NCBI GenBank assembly: GCA_963763365.1
Contig: CAVXOE010000011.1
Coordinates: 310,001-374,000 of the forward strand
Direction of reading: 5' to 3'
Origin: VAZQ01 sp963763365
Lineage (GTDB): Bacteria; Pseudomonadota; Alphaproteobacteria; Rhizobiales; Xanthobacteraceae
Length of the DNA: 64,000 nt
Positions 35,577-46,290 of this stretch are shown here, one piece after another. Below the pieces are notes generated by a model. That model searched no databases. It was given only the letters and a program-made list of their open reading frames with translations, and was not told where the DNA came from. The stretch's first letter is position 1, and each line of letters opens with the position of its first letter. The translations under genes were made by a program, and so were the position numbers.

Positions 35577-35808
35577 TAGGGGTTCCTCACAATTCAAATG
35601 GATGTATTCAGTCCTCGCGGCCAACTCTTGAGCGGGCCACGGGCGGCCTTGTAGCATTCGGTTATTGTAGGAACTAGGCCATCGAGCGATGCGCACCGTG
35701 ATGCTCGCGCAAGTGTGAAACATGATCGAGATGTGACACAGCGTGGTGCTTCGCATCCGTTGACGTGGACGCTGAACGACTAGGTCGCATTACAGGTCGG
35801 AGTTGGAC

Positions 35809-36507
<699 letters not shown>

Positions 36508-36512
36508 CGCCC

Positions 36513-37265
36513 CTACTCCAGCTCGTCGCCGAGATAAGCTTCGACCACCCTTGGGTTGGCGCGCACCTCGGCGGGCGTACCGCTTGCCAGGATGCGACCG
36601 TAGAGCAGCACGGAGATGCGGTCCGCGAGCGCGAACACGGCGGTCATATCATGCTCCACCAGCACGATCGGGAACCGCCCCTTCAGCCGGCGCAGAAGCT
36701 CGATGATGTACGCGGTCTCGTCGCGTCCGACGCCCGCCACCGGCTCATCCAGCAACAGCAGTTTCGGCTGCATTGCGAGCACAATTGCAAGCTCGAGTGC
36801 ACGCCGCTCGCCGTGCGACAGCACTCCCGCCGACACGTGCGCACGGTTGGCGAGACCGACATCCGAGAGCGCGGCCAGCGCCGGTTCGTTGAGCGCCGTC
36901 TCCTGCGCGGCCCGACCGAACAAGCGAAAACTCGAACCCGAGCGCGACTGCACCGCCAGCGCGACATTCTCGACCGCCGAGAAGGATGGGATGATCGACG
37001 TGATCTGGAAAGAGCGTGCGAGCCCGAGCGACGCGCGCGCATGAAACGGCAGCGCCGTGACATCGCGTCCGGCAAACTTGATCGCGCCGGCATCCGGACT
37101 GAGAAGCCCGGAAATCTGATTGATCAAGGTGGTCTTGCCGGCCCCGTTCGGGCCTATCACGGCATGCAGTTCGCCCGGCATGACGTCGAGGCTAAGGTCG
37201 TCGGTAACGACAAGTCCGCCGAAGCTCTTGTGCAGCCGGTCGAGACGCAACAACGGCTCAGTCAC
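36513..37265 (-). CDS. livG: Branched-chain amino acid-type ABC transporter ATPase (LivG), second system
   Basis: A GTG start at 37265 overlaps the LivM stop by 8 bases. The 250-residue ATPase shows Walker A GPNGAGKTT, Q-loop LARSFQITSI, signature GVLSHGERRALELAIVL (LSHGE variant), Walker B LLLLDEPVAGV and H loop VLVEHDM. The shorter insertion after the Q loop and the C-terminal EVRANPRVVEAYLGDE are typical of LivG. It pairs with the adjacent LivF to drive this transporter. Confidence 0.92.
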   Translation of the reverse strand: MTEPLLRLDRLHKSFGGLVVTDDLSLDVMPGELHAVIGPNGAGKTTLINQISGLLSPDAGAIKFAGRDVTALPFHARASLGLARSFQITSIIPSFSAVENVALAVQSRSGSSFRLFGRAAQETALNEPALAALSDVGLANRAHVSAGVLSHGERRALELAIVLAMQPKLLLLDEPVAGVGRDETAYIIELLRRLKGRFPIVLVEHDMTAVFALADRISVLLYGRILASGTPAEVRANPRVVEAYLGDELE

Positions 37266-38244
37266 CGCGAAGCCTCCGTGCTAGCTCGCGACCGATGCCC
37301 ATCAAGCCACCGCGCGCGAACAGCACCACGAGTACCAGCACCGGTCCGAAGATCACCTTCCAATGTTCGGTGAAGCCGGAGAGCCATTCCTCCGCGAGCA
37401 GGTAGGCCGCGGTACCGATGATCGCGCCGTGGAGCGAGCCTAGCCCCCCCAGCAGAACCATGACGATCAATTCGCCCGAGCGCTGCCACGACATGTAGGC
37501 GGGGCTCACGAACTCCGTGGCATTGGCGAGGAGGAACCCTGCCAGCCCTCCCAACATGCCGGCGATCACATATGTGATGAGCTGGAAGCGGGAAATGTCG
37601 AAGCCGACCGCAGCCATGCGGACCGGATTCTCCCGCGCGCCACGCACCACGCGGCCGAAACGCGACACGACGATGGCGCGGCAGAAGAGGTAGCTGGCGA
37701 GCAGGCAGGCAAACACCAGATAGTAGAAGATGTATTCGTTCTTGAGCAGCGGAAATCCGGCGATCGTACTGCGCGCCGCGATCGTCAGGCCGTCATCGCC
37801 GCCGTATGGCGCGAGCGAACTGGCGATGAAAAATGCCATTTGGCCGAACGCCAGAGTGATCATGATGAAGTAGACGCCTCTGGTCCGCAGACAGACGATG
37901 CCGGTCACCACGGCGAACAGGGCAGAGGCCGCAAGCGCCAGCGGAAGCGAGATCAGAGCATCCACGATGCCGTGTGCCGAGAGTATGCCGACCGCGTAGG
38001 CCCCGATGCCGACGAATGCCGCATGGCCGAATGAAATCAGACCGGCATAGCCGACCAGGAGATCGAGCGCGACCGCCGCGATGGCGAAGATCATCACGCG
38101 CGACGCGAAACTCAGCATATAGCCTGCGCCAAGGAGCGGAGCGGCCAGCGGAACGCACGCGAGCACGAGGAATATCACCGTTGGCAGAAGGTCTCCGAGG
38201 CGACGACGAACCGGTACCGTCGCGCTCAAGGATGCAGACGGCAT
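37258..38244 (-). CDS. livM: Branched-chain amino acid-type ABC transporter permease (LivM), second system
   Basis: The ATG at 38244 begins two bases after the LivH stop (TGAGATG), which favours it over the ATG-less upstream extension to 38286. The 328-residue protein has the LivM signature LLVGYAGLISFGHAAFVG, the coupling segment GRVVRGARENPVRMAAVGFD and the final G-G-L-G-S-L-H-G-A-I-I-G. About ten hydrophobic segments are visible. Together with the preceding LivH it forms the channel. Confidence 0.92.
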   Translation of the reverse strand: MPSASLSATVPVRRRLGDLLPTVIFLVLACVPLAAPLLGAGYMLSFASRVMIFAIAAVALDLLVGYAGLISFGHAAFVGIGAYAVGILSAHGIVDALISLPLALAASALFAVVTGIVCLRTRGVYFIMITLAFGQMAFFIASSLAPYGGDDGLTIAARSTIAGFPLLKNEYIFYYLVFACLLASYLFCRAIVVSRFGRVVRGARENPVRMAAVGFDISRFQLITYVIAGMLGGLAGFLLANATEFVSPAYMSWQRSGELIVMVLLGGLGSLHGAIIGTAAYLLAEEWLSGFTEHWKVIFGPVLVLVVLFARGGLMGIGRELARRLRGD

Positions 38245-38245
38245 C

Positions 38246-39169
38246 TCAACGGCCCTTGGCCGGGAAAAGCCCCGCCGGACGGACATACAGCACCACCGCC
38301 ATCAAGAGATAGATCAGCATCGACGCGATGGCAGGACCGACGACACGCGCCGTCGAAGGCCCCATGAAGAGCCGCAGCACTTCAACCGAGAACGATCGGC
38401 CCAGCGTGTCGACGAGACCGATCAGCAGCGCCGCGATGAACGCCCCACGGATCGAGCCTATTCCGCCGATCACGATCACAACGAATGCGAGGATCAGGAT
38501 GGTGTCGCCCATGCCGGGTTCGACCGACAAAATCGGTGCGATCATGATCCCGGCAAAGCCCGCCAACATGGTACCGAAGCCGAACACGACCATGAACAAG
38601 CGGCGGATATTCACGCCGAGCGCCGATACGATTGCCGCATTGGTGGCGCCCGCGCGCACCAGCATGCCGGTCCGTGTCCAGGTGACCAGCACGTAGAGCA
38701 ATGCTGCGACCGCGAGCCCCGATGCAATGATGACCAGACGCCAGACCGGATAAAGGAGGCCGTCAGCGAGCTTCACGGAACCGGACAGCGCGTCAGGAAT
38801 CGGCAGGCTCAGCGGCGCAGCGCCCCAGACCAGCTTCACCCCGTGATTGAGGAACAGGATGATTCCGAACGTCGCCATCACCTGATCGAGGTGGTCGCGG
38901 TCATAAAGCCGGCGGAACACCAGGAATTCGAGAATGAGCCCGCAAGCGAGCGCGGCGGCGAGCGCGAGGATGAGAGCAATCAGAAAATTTCCGGTCAGCG
39001 TGTAGAACGTCACCGCAAAATAAGCGCCCAGCATGTACTGCACGCCGTGCGCCAGATTGATGAAGTCCATCACGCCGAACACCAGCGTGAGGCCCGCCGC
39101 AATCAGGAACAGTAGCACGCCAAGCTGCAGCCCATTGAGGATCTGCACAATAAGGAGAGTCGTATTCAT
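38246..39169 (-). CDS. livH: Branched-chain amino acid-type ABC transporter permease (LivH), second system
   Basis: The 307-residue membrane protein has the LivH features QLGVLLFLIAAGLTLVFGVM, N-L-A-H-G near residue 40, and the coupling loop RTGMLVRAGATNAAIVSALG before GIGSIRGAFIAALLIG. It sits between the binding-protein gene (100-base gap) and LivM (2-base overlap-like junction). Ligand class cannot be inferred from the permease alone. The nearby FAD monooxygenase and cupin hint at aromatic acids. Confidence 0.92.
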   Translation of the reverse strand: MNTTLLIVQILNGLQLGVLLFLIAAGLTLVFGVMDFINLAHGVQYMLGAYFAVTFYTLTGNFLIALILALAAALACGLILEFLVFRRLYDRDHLDQVMATFGIILFLNHGVKLVWGAAPLSLPIPDALSGSVKLADGLLYPVWRLVIIASGLAVAALLYVLVTWTRTGMLVRAGATNAAIVSALGVNIRRLFMVVFGFGTMLAGFAGIMIAPILSVEPGMGDTILILAFVVIVIGGIGSIRGAFIAALLIGLVDTLGRSFSVEVLRLFMGPSTARVVGPAIASMLIYLLMAVVLYVRPAGLFPAKGR

Positions 39170-39269
39170 GCCGCCCGCGGTCGCTGCCGACCTCTCCCCA
39201 AGCCGCTCGCATGCGCCTCAAGCAATCGCGTCGCATCGCCGGCCGTGTGGAGTTCTCGCGCGTGTCGCA

Positions 39270-40442
39270 TCACTTCATCGGGCAGTCCTTGACGTGCGGG
39301 TCAGTGTCGTTTTCGAACACTTTCTTGACGATCTGGGTCTCGAATTTGCCGTCCGGGCGCTTCGCGACCTTGACCAGGTAAAAGTCCTGGATCGGATAAT
39401 GATTGGTGTTGAATTTGAAGCCGCCGCGCAGCGACTTGAAATCGGCTTTCATCAGAGCGGCCCGGAGCGCGTCCTTGTTCGACGTGTTGCCGTTGGTCTG
39501 CTTGAGCGCGCTGTCGATGAGCGACACCGCATCGTAGGCCTGGAACGCGTAGGTCGCCGGCACCGCATTGAACTCCTTCTCGTAGGCCGCGACGAATGCC
39601 TTGTTCTGCGGATTGTCGAGATCGGGTGCCCAGTTGGAACCACCGAAGAATCCGAGCGCGGCATCCTGTTGCGCCGGGAGTGTCGATTCATCGACCGTGA
39701 AGGCCGATAGGAACGTCACAGAATCGGCCAGTCCGGCCTGGCGGAATTGCTTGACGAAGTTCACGCCCATGCCGCCCGGCAGGAACACGTAGATTGCGCT
39801 TGGCTTGGCGGCCGCGATCTTGGCGATTTCGGCAGAGTAGTCGAGCTGGCCGAGCGGGACATAGACCTCGTCCGCGATCTCCCCCTTGAAGAACGATTTG
39901 AAGCCCGCGAGCGCGTCCCTTCCCGCCTGATAGTTGGGCGCCAGCAGGAACACCTTCTTGATGCCGGTATCCTGCGCATGCTTGCCCGATACACCGAAGA
40001 CCTGGTCGTTCTGATAGGAGGTAACGAAAAAGTTCGGGTTGCACTCCTTGCCGGCGAAATTCGAGGTACCGGCATTCGGGCTGATCAGGATCGTGCCGCT
40101 TTCGGTCGCCGGCTTCATGATCGCCTGCAGGATGTTGGAGAACACCGGCCCGACGATGAAGTCGACCCTGTCGCGCTCGACCATCGCCCTCACCTTGGTG
40201 ATCGCCACGTCGGGCTTGAGCTCGTCGTCCTGCACCAGCACCTCGACATCGCGACCGCCGAGCTTGCCGCCCAGTGTCTTCACCGCAAGATTGACACCGT
40301 TTCGCAACTGCTGACCGATCACGGCCGGCGGGCCGGACAACGTGGCGATCACGCCGAGCTTGAGCTTGTCCTTGTCCTGCGCCTCTGCGGCCGAGATCGT
40401 CAAAGCGATTGCCACGGCTGCCAGCGGAAGCGATTTCATCAT
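39270..40442 (-). CDS. Branched-chain amino acid-type ABC transporter substrate-binding protein (second system)
   Basis: The ATG at 40442 with AAGGTG upstream gives 390 residues, with a Sec signal (MMKSLPLAAVAIALTISAAEAQ). The mature fold is periplasmic-binding type 1, with LKLGVIATLSGPPAVIGQQL, GGRDVEVLVQDDELKPDVA and a hinge region near ISPNAGTSNFAGKECNPNFF. Members with S-P-N-A-G-T-S-N-F-A-G-K often bind aromatic acids or related compounds, but I treat that as a weak hint. It is the first gene of the minus-strand Liv operon and so the specificity determinant. Confidence 0.9.
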   Translation of the reverse strand: MMKSLPLAAVAIALTISAAEAQDKDKLKLGVIATLSGPPAVIGQQLRNGVNLAVKTLGGKLGGRDVEVLVQDDELKPDVAITKVRAMVERDRVDFIVGPVFSNILQAIMKPATESGTILISPNAGTSNFAGKECNPNFFVTSYQNDQVFGVSGKHAQDTGIKKVFLLAPNYQAGRDALAGFKSFFKGEIADEVYVPLGQLDYSAEIAKIAAAKPSAIYVFLPGGMGVNFVKQFRQAGLADSVTFLSAFTVDESTLPAQQDAALGFFGGSNWAPDLDNPQNKAFVAAYEKEFNAVPATYAFQAYDAVSLIDSALKQTNGNTSNKDALRAALMKADFKSLRGGFKFNTNHYPIQDFYLVKVAKRPDGKFETQIVKKVFENDTDPHVKDCPMK

Positions 40443-40624
40443 GTGGCACCTTACGATTGGAGCGGGGTTTCGCGGCAGTTTAGGTTTGAACCGCCGGTCT
40501 TGGGAAGGCGTCTTTCGCGTCATCGCCTGGCTGTTGGCCGAGCAAAATGCCTCACATTGCGCCGCTCCGAGATGTCATCTACGCTATTTCAAATCGAACC
40601 AATCAACTCGGGAGTGCGCTTGTC

Positions 40625-41077
40625 ATGCAGCCGCTGACGGCAGGAATCACCAAGGCCAATACCGGCCTCGAGGGCATCGTCTGGAACATCCTGGGCCAGA
40701 CCTATGTGCCCAAACAGGTCTCCGAGCAATCGTTCGCCTGGCACGCCACCTTCCCTCCGGGTACGTTCGTGCCCCCGCACATCCACCCGACCCAGGATGA
40801 GTTCATCTACATGTTCGAGGGCCGTCTCGACGCGTGGATCGACGGCAAGGATTTCGTGGCGACGTCCGGCGATCTGATCCGGCTGCCGATGGGGCAGCCG
40901 CACGGCCTGTTCAACAAATCCGAGCAGCCGATCAAGTGCCTGTTCTGGGTAACGCCGACGCGAAAGCTCTACGACCTGTTCTGGGCGATTCACAGCATGA
41001 AGGAGCAGAAGCCCGAAGAGGTGGTCGCTCTCTCGGCGAAGCACGAGGTCGTCTTCCTGCCGCCCCCACCAGCGTGA
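40625..41077 (+). CDS. Cupin-domain protein
   Basis: From the ATG at 40625 the product has 150 residues and a single cupin barrel. Motif 1 is PPHIHPTQDEFIYMFEGRL (metal-binding His, His, Glu) and motif 2 is RLPMGQPHGLFN (His), which together form a complete metal site. Small monodomain cupins of this type include quercetinase-like dioxygenases, isomerases and regulatory binding proteins; none can be preferred. It is convergent with the FAD monooxygenase (12-base gap) and divergent from the Liv operon. An in-frame start at 40547 would add 26 residues overlapping the promoter region and is unlikely. Confidence 0.8.
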   Translation: MQPLTAGITKANTGLEGIVWNILGQTYVPKQVSEQSFAWHATFPPGTFVPPHIHPTQDEFIYMFEGRLDAWIDGKDFVATSGDLIRLPMGQPHGLFNKSEQPIKCLFWVTPTRKLYDLFWAIHSMKEQKPEEVVALSAKHEVVFLPPPPA

Positions 41078-41089
41078 CCGGCGGTCCTG

Positions 41090-42334
41090 CTACGCCGCCT
41101 TGTTGACCTGCTCGCGCGCAAATCCTGCGGTCGACGCGTAGCCGCCGACAATTGCCTTTCGTTGCTCGAACGTAAGCACATCCTCGATCCGATTGAATCC
41201 TTCCGGCGCAAGCGCCTCGACAGCGTCGATAACGCCCTCCGGCCCGCCCTTGCGGTTCATCCGCACGATCTGCGCCGTGACCGGCAGGCGCTCCTGCTCG
41301 TACATCCACAGCGCATGCTGCGCATGCTCGGCGCTGCAGAGGCGATCGGCGAGGCAGCGCGCGTCCAGGATTGCCTGCGAGGCGCCGTTCGAACCGACCG
41401 GATACATCGGATGCGCGGCGTCGCCGAGAAGCGTGACGCGGCCATGCGACCAGCGCGGCAGCGGGTCGCGATCGCACATCGGGTATTCCCAGAATTCGGA
41501 CGTCGCCTCGATCAGCGCCTGGGCGTTGACGTAGGGAATGCGGAAGCGCCGGACGTGCGGCATGAGGTCGTCAAGCCGTCCGGGACGCGACCAGTCTTCC
41601 TTGTTCGGTGGCGGGGTCGAGCCGTCGCTGATCCTGGCGACAACCGCCCAGTTGGTCAGCCGATAATCAGGCCGGCCGCTCTCGGCAATCGGGTAGACGA
41701 CCAATTTCGCTGCCATGCCGCCGGCAATCACCATCGAGCGGCCGGTGAGGAAAGTCGGCCAATCGGCCGCTCCACGCCAGAGCATCGCCCCGTTCCAACG
41801 CGCCGGGCCTTCGTTCGGAAACAGCGAGTCACGCACCAGCGAATTGATGCCGTCGGCTCCGATCATGATATCGCCGCACGCCGTCGCGCGGTGTGACCCA
41901 TTCCGATCGAAGAAATATGCGCTCACGCCCTCCTCGTCCTGCCGGTACGATCCGAGGCGATGGCCGGTGTGGATGCGCGTTTCACCGAGCCGCGAACGGA
42001 CGGCTTGGTAGATGACCCCTTGCAGCCGTCCGCGATGGATGGAAAATTGCGGATACTCGTAGCCTGCGTCAGTACCACGCAGCTCCCGCCAGATTTCCTG
42101 ACCGAAGCGGTTGGTATAGAAGAGTTCGTGGGTGCGGATGCCGATCATGTCGAGCCGGCCGAGCAGATCGAGCTCGGCCAGCTCCTTGATGGCGTGCGGC
42201 AAGGTGTTGATGCCAACGCCAAGCTCGCGAATCGTGTCGGACTGTTCGTAAATCTCGCACGCGATCCCGCGGGCATGCAGCATAAGGGCGGTCGTGAGGC
42301 CCCCGATCCCGCCGCCGACAATAATGACCTTCAT
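41090..42334 (-). CDS. FAD-dependent aromatic-ring monooxygenase (PhzS-like flavoprotein)
   Basis: The 414-residue protein has the dinucleotide-binding motif GGGIGGLTTALMLHARG at its N terminus, the D-G motif IMIGADGINSLVRDSLF and the FAD ribityl motif RVTLLGDAAHPMYPVGSNGA near residue 305. This is the class A flavin monooxygenase layout, with closest resemblance to 5-methylphenazine-1-carboxylate and salicylate hydroxylase types. It should hydroxylate an aromatic or heteroaromatic acid using NAD(P)H and oxygen in the cytoplasm. No membrane or signal segment is present. It is adjacent to the second Liv importer, which could supply its substrate. A 15-bp palindrome lies 135 bases upstream of the start. 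Confidence 0.88.
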   Translation of the reverse strand: MKVIIVGGGIGGLTTALMLHARGIACEIYEQSDTIRELGVGINTLPHAIKELAELDLLGRLDMIGIRTHELFYTNRFGQEIWRELRGTDAGYEYPQFSIHRGRLQGVIYQAVRSRLGETRIHTGHRLGSYRQDEEGVSAYFFDRNGSHRATACGDIMIGADGINSLVRDSLFPNEGPARWNGAMLWRGAADWPTFLTGRSMVIAGGMAAKLVVYPIAESGRPDYRLTNWAVVARISDGSTPPPNKEDWSRPGRLDDLMPHVRRFRIPYVNAQALIEATSEFWEYPMCDRDPLPRWSHGRVTLLGDAAHPMYPVGSNGASQAILDARCLADRLCSAEHAQHALWMYEQERLPVTAQIVRMNRKGGPEGVIDAVEALAPEGFNRIEDVLTFEQRKAIVGGYASTAGFAREQVNKAA

Positions 42335-42469
42335 GGCACAAACTCACCGCTACGCTGACGGCCCATAATGGTTCGCGGGGCTCGGGCCATGCAACGGAAT
42401 TCGTCGAGTTAGCTGAACGCCGGATGTGCCGCTCCGAACTCTCCCAGCCTCATCCTCGAACTCATTGTA

Positions 42470-42484
42470 ATTACGACATAATTT
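42470..42484. promoter_or_regulatory. Palindromic AT-rich site upstream of the FAD monooxygenase gene
   Basis: AATTA-CGACA-TAATT (42470-42484) is a perfect 5-5-5 inverted repeat in otherwise GC-rich DNA, between the monooxygenase start (42334) and the stop of the peptide-transporter ATPase (42504). It is a plausible operator, but no regulator gene is adjacent, so its use is unproven. Confidence 0.4.
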
Positions 42485-42503
42485 CCGCTGAACCAGAGGA
42501 CGA

Positions 42504-44340
42504 TCAAATGCCGGCCTGAACCGGCGTGTCCGGCGGAACGGCTGCCAAGAGCGCCCGCGTGTAAGGGTGTTGCGGGTCGGCAAAAACCGCCTCGGTCTCG
42601 CCCTGCTCGACGATTTCGCCGCGATACATCGTGAGCACCCGGCTGCAAAGAAAGCGCACGACCGACAGATCGTGAGAAATAAACAGCATCGCAAAGCCCA
42701 GTTCGGCGCGCAGGCGAAACAGCAGATGCAGCAGTTGTGCCTGGATCGAAACGTCGAGTCCGGACACGATCTCGTCGGCAATCAGCAGTTTTGCCTTCGT
42801 ACACAGCGCGCGCGCGATATTGACGCGCTGGCGCTGGCCGCCGGAGAGTTGCGGCGGATAGCGCGCGGCCAAATCCGGCGACATGCCGACCTCGGCCAGT
42901 AGCGTTCGGGTCCGCTCCAATCGCTCTTCCCAGCTCGCGTGACCGCTGCCGGCCTCCATGGCCTGGGTGACGATGCTGCCGATGCGCCGCCGCGGATTGA
43001 GCGCCGATTGCGGATCCTGGAAGATCATCTGCATCGTCGCAATCCGCAGCGCTCGCGCCTGCGCTGAGGCGCCGGTCACATCGCTGCCATTGATGGTGAT
43101 GCGCCCCTGCGACGGCCGCTCGATCCCGACCAGGAGCTTGGCAATCGTGCTCTTGCCGCTGCCGCTCTCGCCGACCAGCGCAACGAACTCGTTCGCGGCG
43201 ATCGTGAATGCGACGTTGTTGACCGCCGTCACCTCGGAGCGACTGGCGAAGAAGCCGAGCCTTCCCGCGTAGCGCTTCGTCAACCCCTCAACGCGAAGCA
43301 ACGGCCCCGGCGAAGTCCTGGCGGCCTGCGCGATTGCGATGTCTGGCGTCGTTATGCCGGGCGTCGCCGAACTCCGCAGGCATGAGACGCGATGCCCGCT
43401 GCGCTGCTCGATCAGCTCCGGCCGGGTGTGACGACACTCCTCAGCAACGTTGGGACATCGCGGAGCGAAATGGCAGCCGGGCAGGCGCTGCAATTCGACG
43501 AGGCTTGGCATCTGCTCCGGCAGGACGTACAGCGCCCGCCTTCGATGGCCCATCGCCGGATCGGCGAGCTGTAGACACCGCGTATAGGGGTGCGCCGGCG
43601 CCGAGAAAATCTCGCGGCCGGGGCCAACTTCCACGGCGGCGCCGGCATAGAGCACCATGATCTCATCGCAAATCTGGATCGCGAGCTTGAGGTTGTGCGT
43701 GATGAAGATCAGCGCGGTACGATATTCGCGTTGCATCTCGGCAATCAGCCGGAGGATATGCGCCTGGATCGTCACATCGAGGGCGGTCGTCGGCTCGTCC
43801 GCGATCACAAGGCTGGGCTTGCTCGAAAACGCCATCGCGATCAGTACGCGCTGGCACATTCCGCCCGACAACTGATGCGGATACTTGCCGAGCACCTGCT
43901 CCGGATCGGGGAGGTGAACAGCGACGAGCATCGACAGTGCACGTGCGCACCGCTCGTCCCGCGTTACACTACTAATGCGCCTAAGATGTTCGTCGAACTG
44001 CTGGCCGACGGTCTGCAGCGGATTGAGTGCGGACTGTGGAAACTGCGGGATGAACGCGATGTCGCGCCCGAGCAGGTCCTGGCGGCGGCCCGGTCTCATT
44101 CGCACGAGATCGTTTCCTTGGAACAGGCACGAACCCGCGGAAATCGCGAAGCCCGGCGGGAGCAACTGTGCAATCGCGCGCCCAACCATCGATTTTCCGG
44201 CCCCGGATTCCCCGACCAGCCCGAGGATTTTCGTCGGCTGCAGATCGAACGAGAGCCCGCGGAGCACCGGCACGCCCTCGCCCGCCCCCGGCCATCCTCG
44301 CCCGGACCTCAAGACCGCGGACGCTCAGGATCTCGGTCAT
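42504..44340 (-). CDS. Dipeptide/oligopeptide ABC transporter ATPase, fused DppD-DppF type (N-terminal +1 frameshift)
   Basis: The protein of about 611 residues has two ATPase domains. The first has GESGAGKSM, QLSGGMCQRVLIAMAF and LVIADEPTTAL; the second has GESGSGKST, QLSGGQRQRVNIARAL and LLIADEIVSGL. Each is followed by the peptide-transporter tail (AHPYTRCLQLADP, HPYTRALLAAVP), and domain 1 carries the Cys-rich oligopeptide motif GCHFAPRCPNVAEEC. The ATG at 44340 overlaps the permease stop as ATGA and reads MTEILSVRGLEVRARM, then loses frame at a G run (44285-44289). Removing one G joins it to EGVPVLRGLSFDL. Without that correction the open frame begins only at a TTG at 44312. The extra base in a homopolymer may be a sequencing error. 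Confidence 0.85.
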
Positions 44341-45194
44341 GGTGAGCCGGCCGTAATCAGGCGGGCATCGAGCGCGCGGCGCAATCCGTCGCCGAGCAGA
44401 TTGAAGCCGGTGACGGTGATGAAGATAGCGAGCATCGGAAAAATCAAGCCGCCAGCCGACTCATTGATATGCTGGCGGGCGTCCGCAATCATCTGGCCCC
44501 AAGCGGCCTGATTGGGACCGACGCCCAATCCGACAAAGGACAGAATGGCCTCGACGACAACGGCAATTCCCATCTCGAGGCTCAGCAAGGTCATCAGGAG
44601 CGGCAGCGTGGCCGGCAAGACCTCGCGGGTCACGGTTCGCCAATGCGAAAATCCGAGCAGCCGCGCGGCCGACACATAGTCGCGCTGTTTCACCACCAGC
44701 ACCTCGCTTCGCAACACGCGGCAGAAGCGCGTCCAGTCGACCAGCACGATCGCGAGGATGACTTTGTCGACACCGATGCCGAGGCCGACCATGAGCACGA
44801 GCGAGAGGATAACGGGCGGGAACGACATCCATACGTCGACGATGCGGCCGATGGTCCAGTCGAGCACTCCACCGAAGTAGCCCGCAACGTGAGCGAGGAT
44901 CGATCCGATGATCATGGCGCCGAGCGACGCCACGACCGCGACCGTCATCGCCGTGCGTGCGCCGTAGAGCAGCCGCGACAGTTCGCAGCGGCCCAGGCTG
45001 TCGGTGCCGAGCGGAAACGCCGGATCGCCACCGGTGGCCCAGGCCGGGGGCAGCAGAATATGGAGGAGATCCTGTTCACCGGGATCGTGTGGGGCAAGGA
45101 TCGGCGCGAATAGCGCGCACATCAGCACGATCGCGACGATTGCAAACCCCGCCACGACACGACCGGAGCGAAAGCAGCGGGACAGCGCGCCCAC
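44337..45194 (-). CDS. Dipeptide/oligopeptide ABC transporter permease (DppC type)
   Basis: A GTG at 45194, two bases after the DppB stop, gives 285 residues that begin just before the first membrane segment (VVAGFAIVAIVLMCALF). The open frame extends further upstream but only as an antisense-like reading of the DppB end. Family features are APHDPGEQD, FPLGTDSLGRCELSRLLYGART and the EAA-loop region SAARLLGFSHWRTVTREVLP. Five to six membrane segments are visible. It is followed by the fused ATPase in an ATGA overlap. Confidence 0.88.
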   Translation of the reverse strand: MGALSRCFRSGRVVAGFAIVAIVLMCALFAPILAPHDPGEQDLLHILLPPAWATGGDPAFPLGTDSLGRCELSRLLYGARTAMTVAVVASLGAMIIGSILAHVAGYFGGVLDWTIGRIVDVWMSFPPVILSLVLMVGLGIGVDKVILAIVLVDWTRFCRVLRSEVLVVKQRDYVSAARLLGFSHWRTVTREVLPATLPLLMTLLSLEMGIAVVVEAILSFVGLGVGPNQAAWGQMIADARQHINESAGGLIFPMLAIFITVTGFNLLGDGLRRALDARLITAGSP

Positions 45195-45196
45195 GG

Positions 45197-46213
45197 CTAC
45201 TGCGTCCTCAATTTTGGATTGAGCACGAGATAGAGGCAGTCGACGATCGCCGTGATGAGCAGGATCACGAGGCAGTAAGTCAAACCGACGGCCTGAATAA
45301 TCGGCAGATCGGCATTTCGAACGGCATCGACCATCAGGTTGCCCATACCGGGATACGAATAGATCACCTCGACGAGCAATGTGCCGCTGAACAAGAAGCC
45401 GAATTGGACGCCCATCAGGGTCAGCGTCGGCAGGATGGCATTCTTCAGCGCATGACCGACCAGGATGCGTCGTTCGGCGAGGCCACGAAGCCGAAGCTGC
45501 TGGATGAAGTCTTCCTGATAGACGTCGAGCAGGCTCGAGCGCAGCACCCGCATGATCGCCGGCGAGAACGCAAGCGCGAGCGCGCAAGCCGGCAGGATCA
45601 TATGCTGGAGCGCATCCCAGAACATTTCGGGCCGTCCGGCGATCAGAGTATCAATGAGCAGGAAGCCGGTGACGTCCGGTCGCACGAACCCGGCCGAGAG
45701 GCGGCCGGTAAACGGCAGAAGCGAAAGCGCTACGCCAAAGAGTAATAGCAGCAGGAGGCCCCATAGGAACTCCGGAATGGACAGCAGCACCGTCGAGACG
45801 ATGTCGCCCGCGACCTCGAACGGCGTGCCGCGGGCATGGAACAGCAGCAGTCCGCCGCCCAGGCCCAGCACCGTCGCCATCACCATCGCCAGAAAGGCCA
45901 GTTCGATCGTGGCCGGCAGCGTCGCGCGAACGAGCGAGCCGGCGTCGCGCCGGAACTGGATCGAGTGCCCGAAATCGCCGTGTGCGGCGCCCTTCAGCCA
46001 GATCAGGAACTGCTGCGGCAGCGGCAGGTCGAGCCCCATCTCGTGACGCTTGGCCTCCACCTCGTCGGTGGTCGCGTTCGGCGGCAGCGACATCGCCGCC
46101 GCGTCGACCGGAAGGACCCGGAGCATCGAGAACAGCAGCGCGCAGACGACGAACAGGATCGGAATGGCGACGAGCACTCGCTGCCCGAGAAGCTTGAGAA
46201 GCGTCGCGACCAT
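45197..46213 (-). CDS. Dipeptide/oligopeptide ABC transporter permease (DppB type)
   Basis: The 338-residue membrane protein has the DppB layout: an N-terminal membrane anchor (VAIPILFVVCALLFSMLRVL), a periplasmic loop with MGLDLPLPQQFLIWLKGAAH-GDFG, and the EAA motif near QQLRLRGLAERRILVGHALK. The C terminus LLVEVIYSYPGMGNLMVDAV is typical. It lies 77 bases after the binding-protein stop and abuts DppC, forming the channel with it. Confidence 0.91.
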   Translation of the reverse strand: MVATLLKLLGQRVLVAIPILFVVCALLFSMLRVLPVDAAAMSLPPNATTDEVEAKRHEMGLDLPLPQQFLIWLKGAAHGDFGHSIQFRRDAGSLVRATLPATIELAFLAMVMATVLGLGGGLLLFHARGTPFEVAGDIVSTVLLSIPEFLWGLLLLLLFGVALSLLPFTGRLSAGFVRPDVTGFLLIDTLIAGRPEMFWDALQHMILPACALALAFSPAIMRVLRSSLLDVYQEDFIQQLRLRGLAERRILVGHALKNAILPTLTLMGVQFGFLFSGTLLVEVIYSYPGMGNLMVDAVRNADLPIIQAVGLTYCLVILLITAIVDCLYLVLNPKLRTQ

Positions 46214-46290
46214 GCTTGCATCCGCCGCATTGAATCAACGGCCCGGCGCGGCCGCCACCGGCCGCGCGGAGACGGCCCTCGTCGCTGCCG

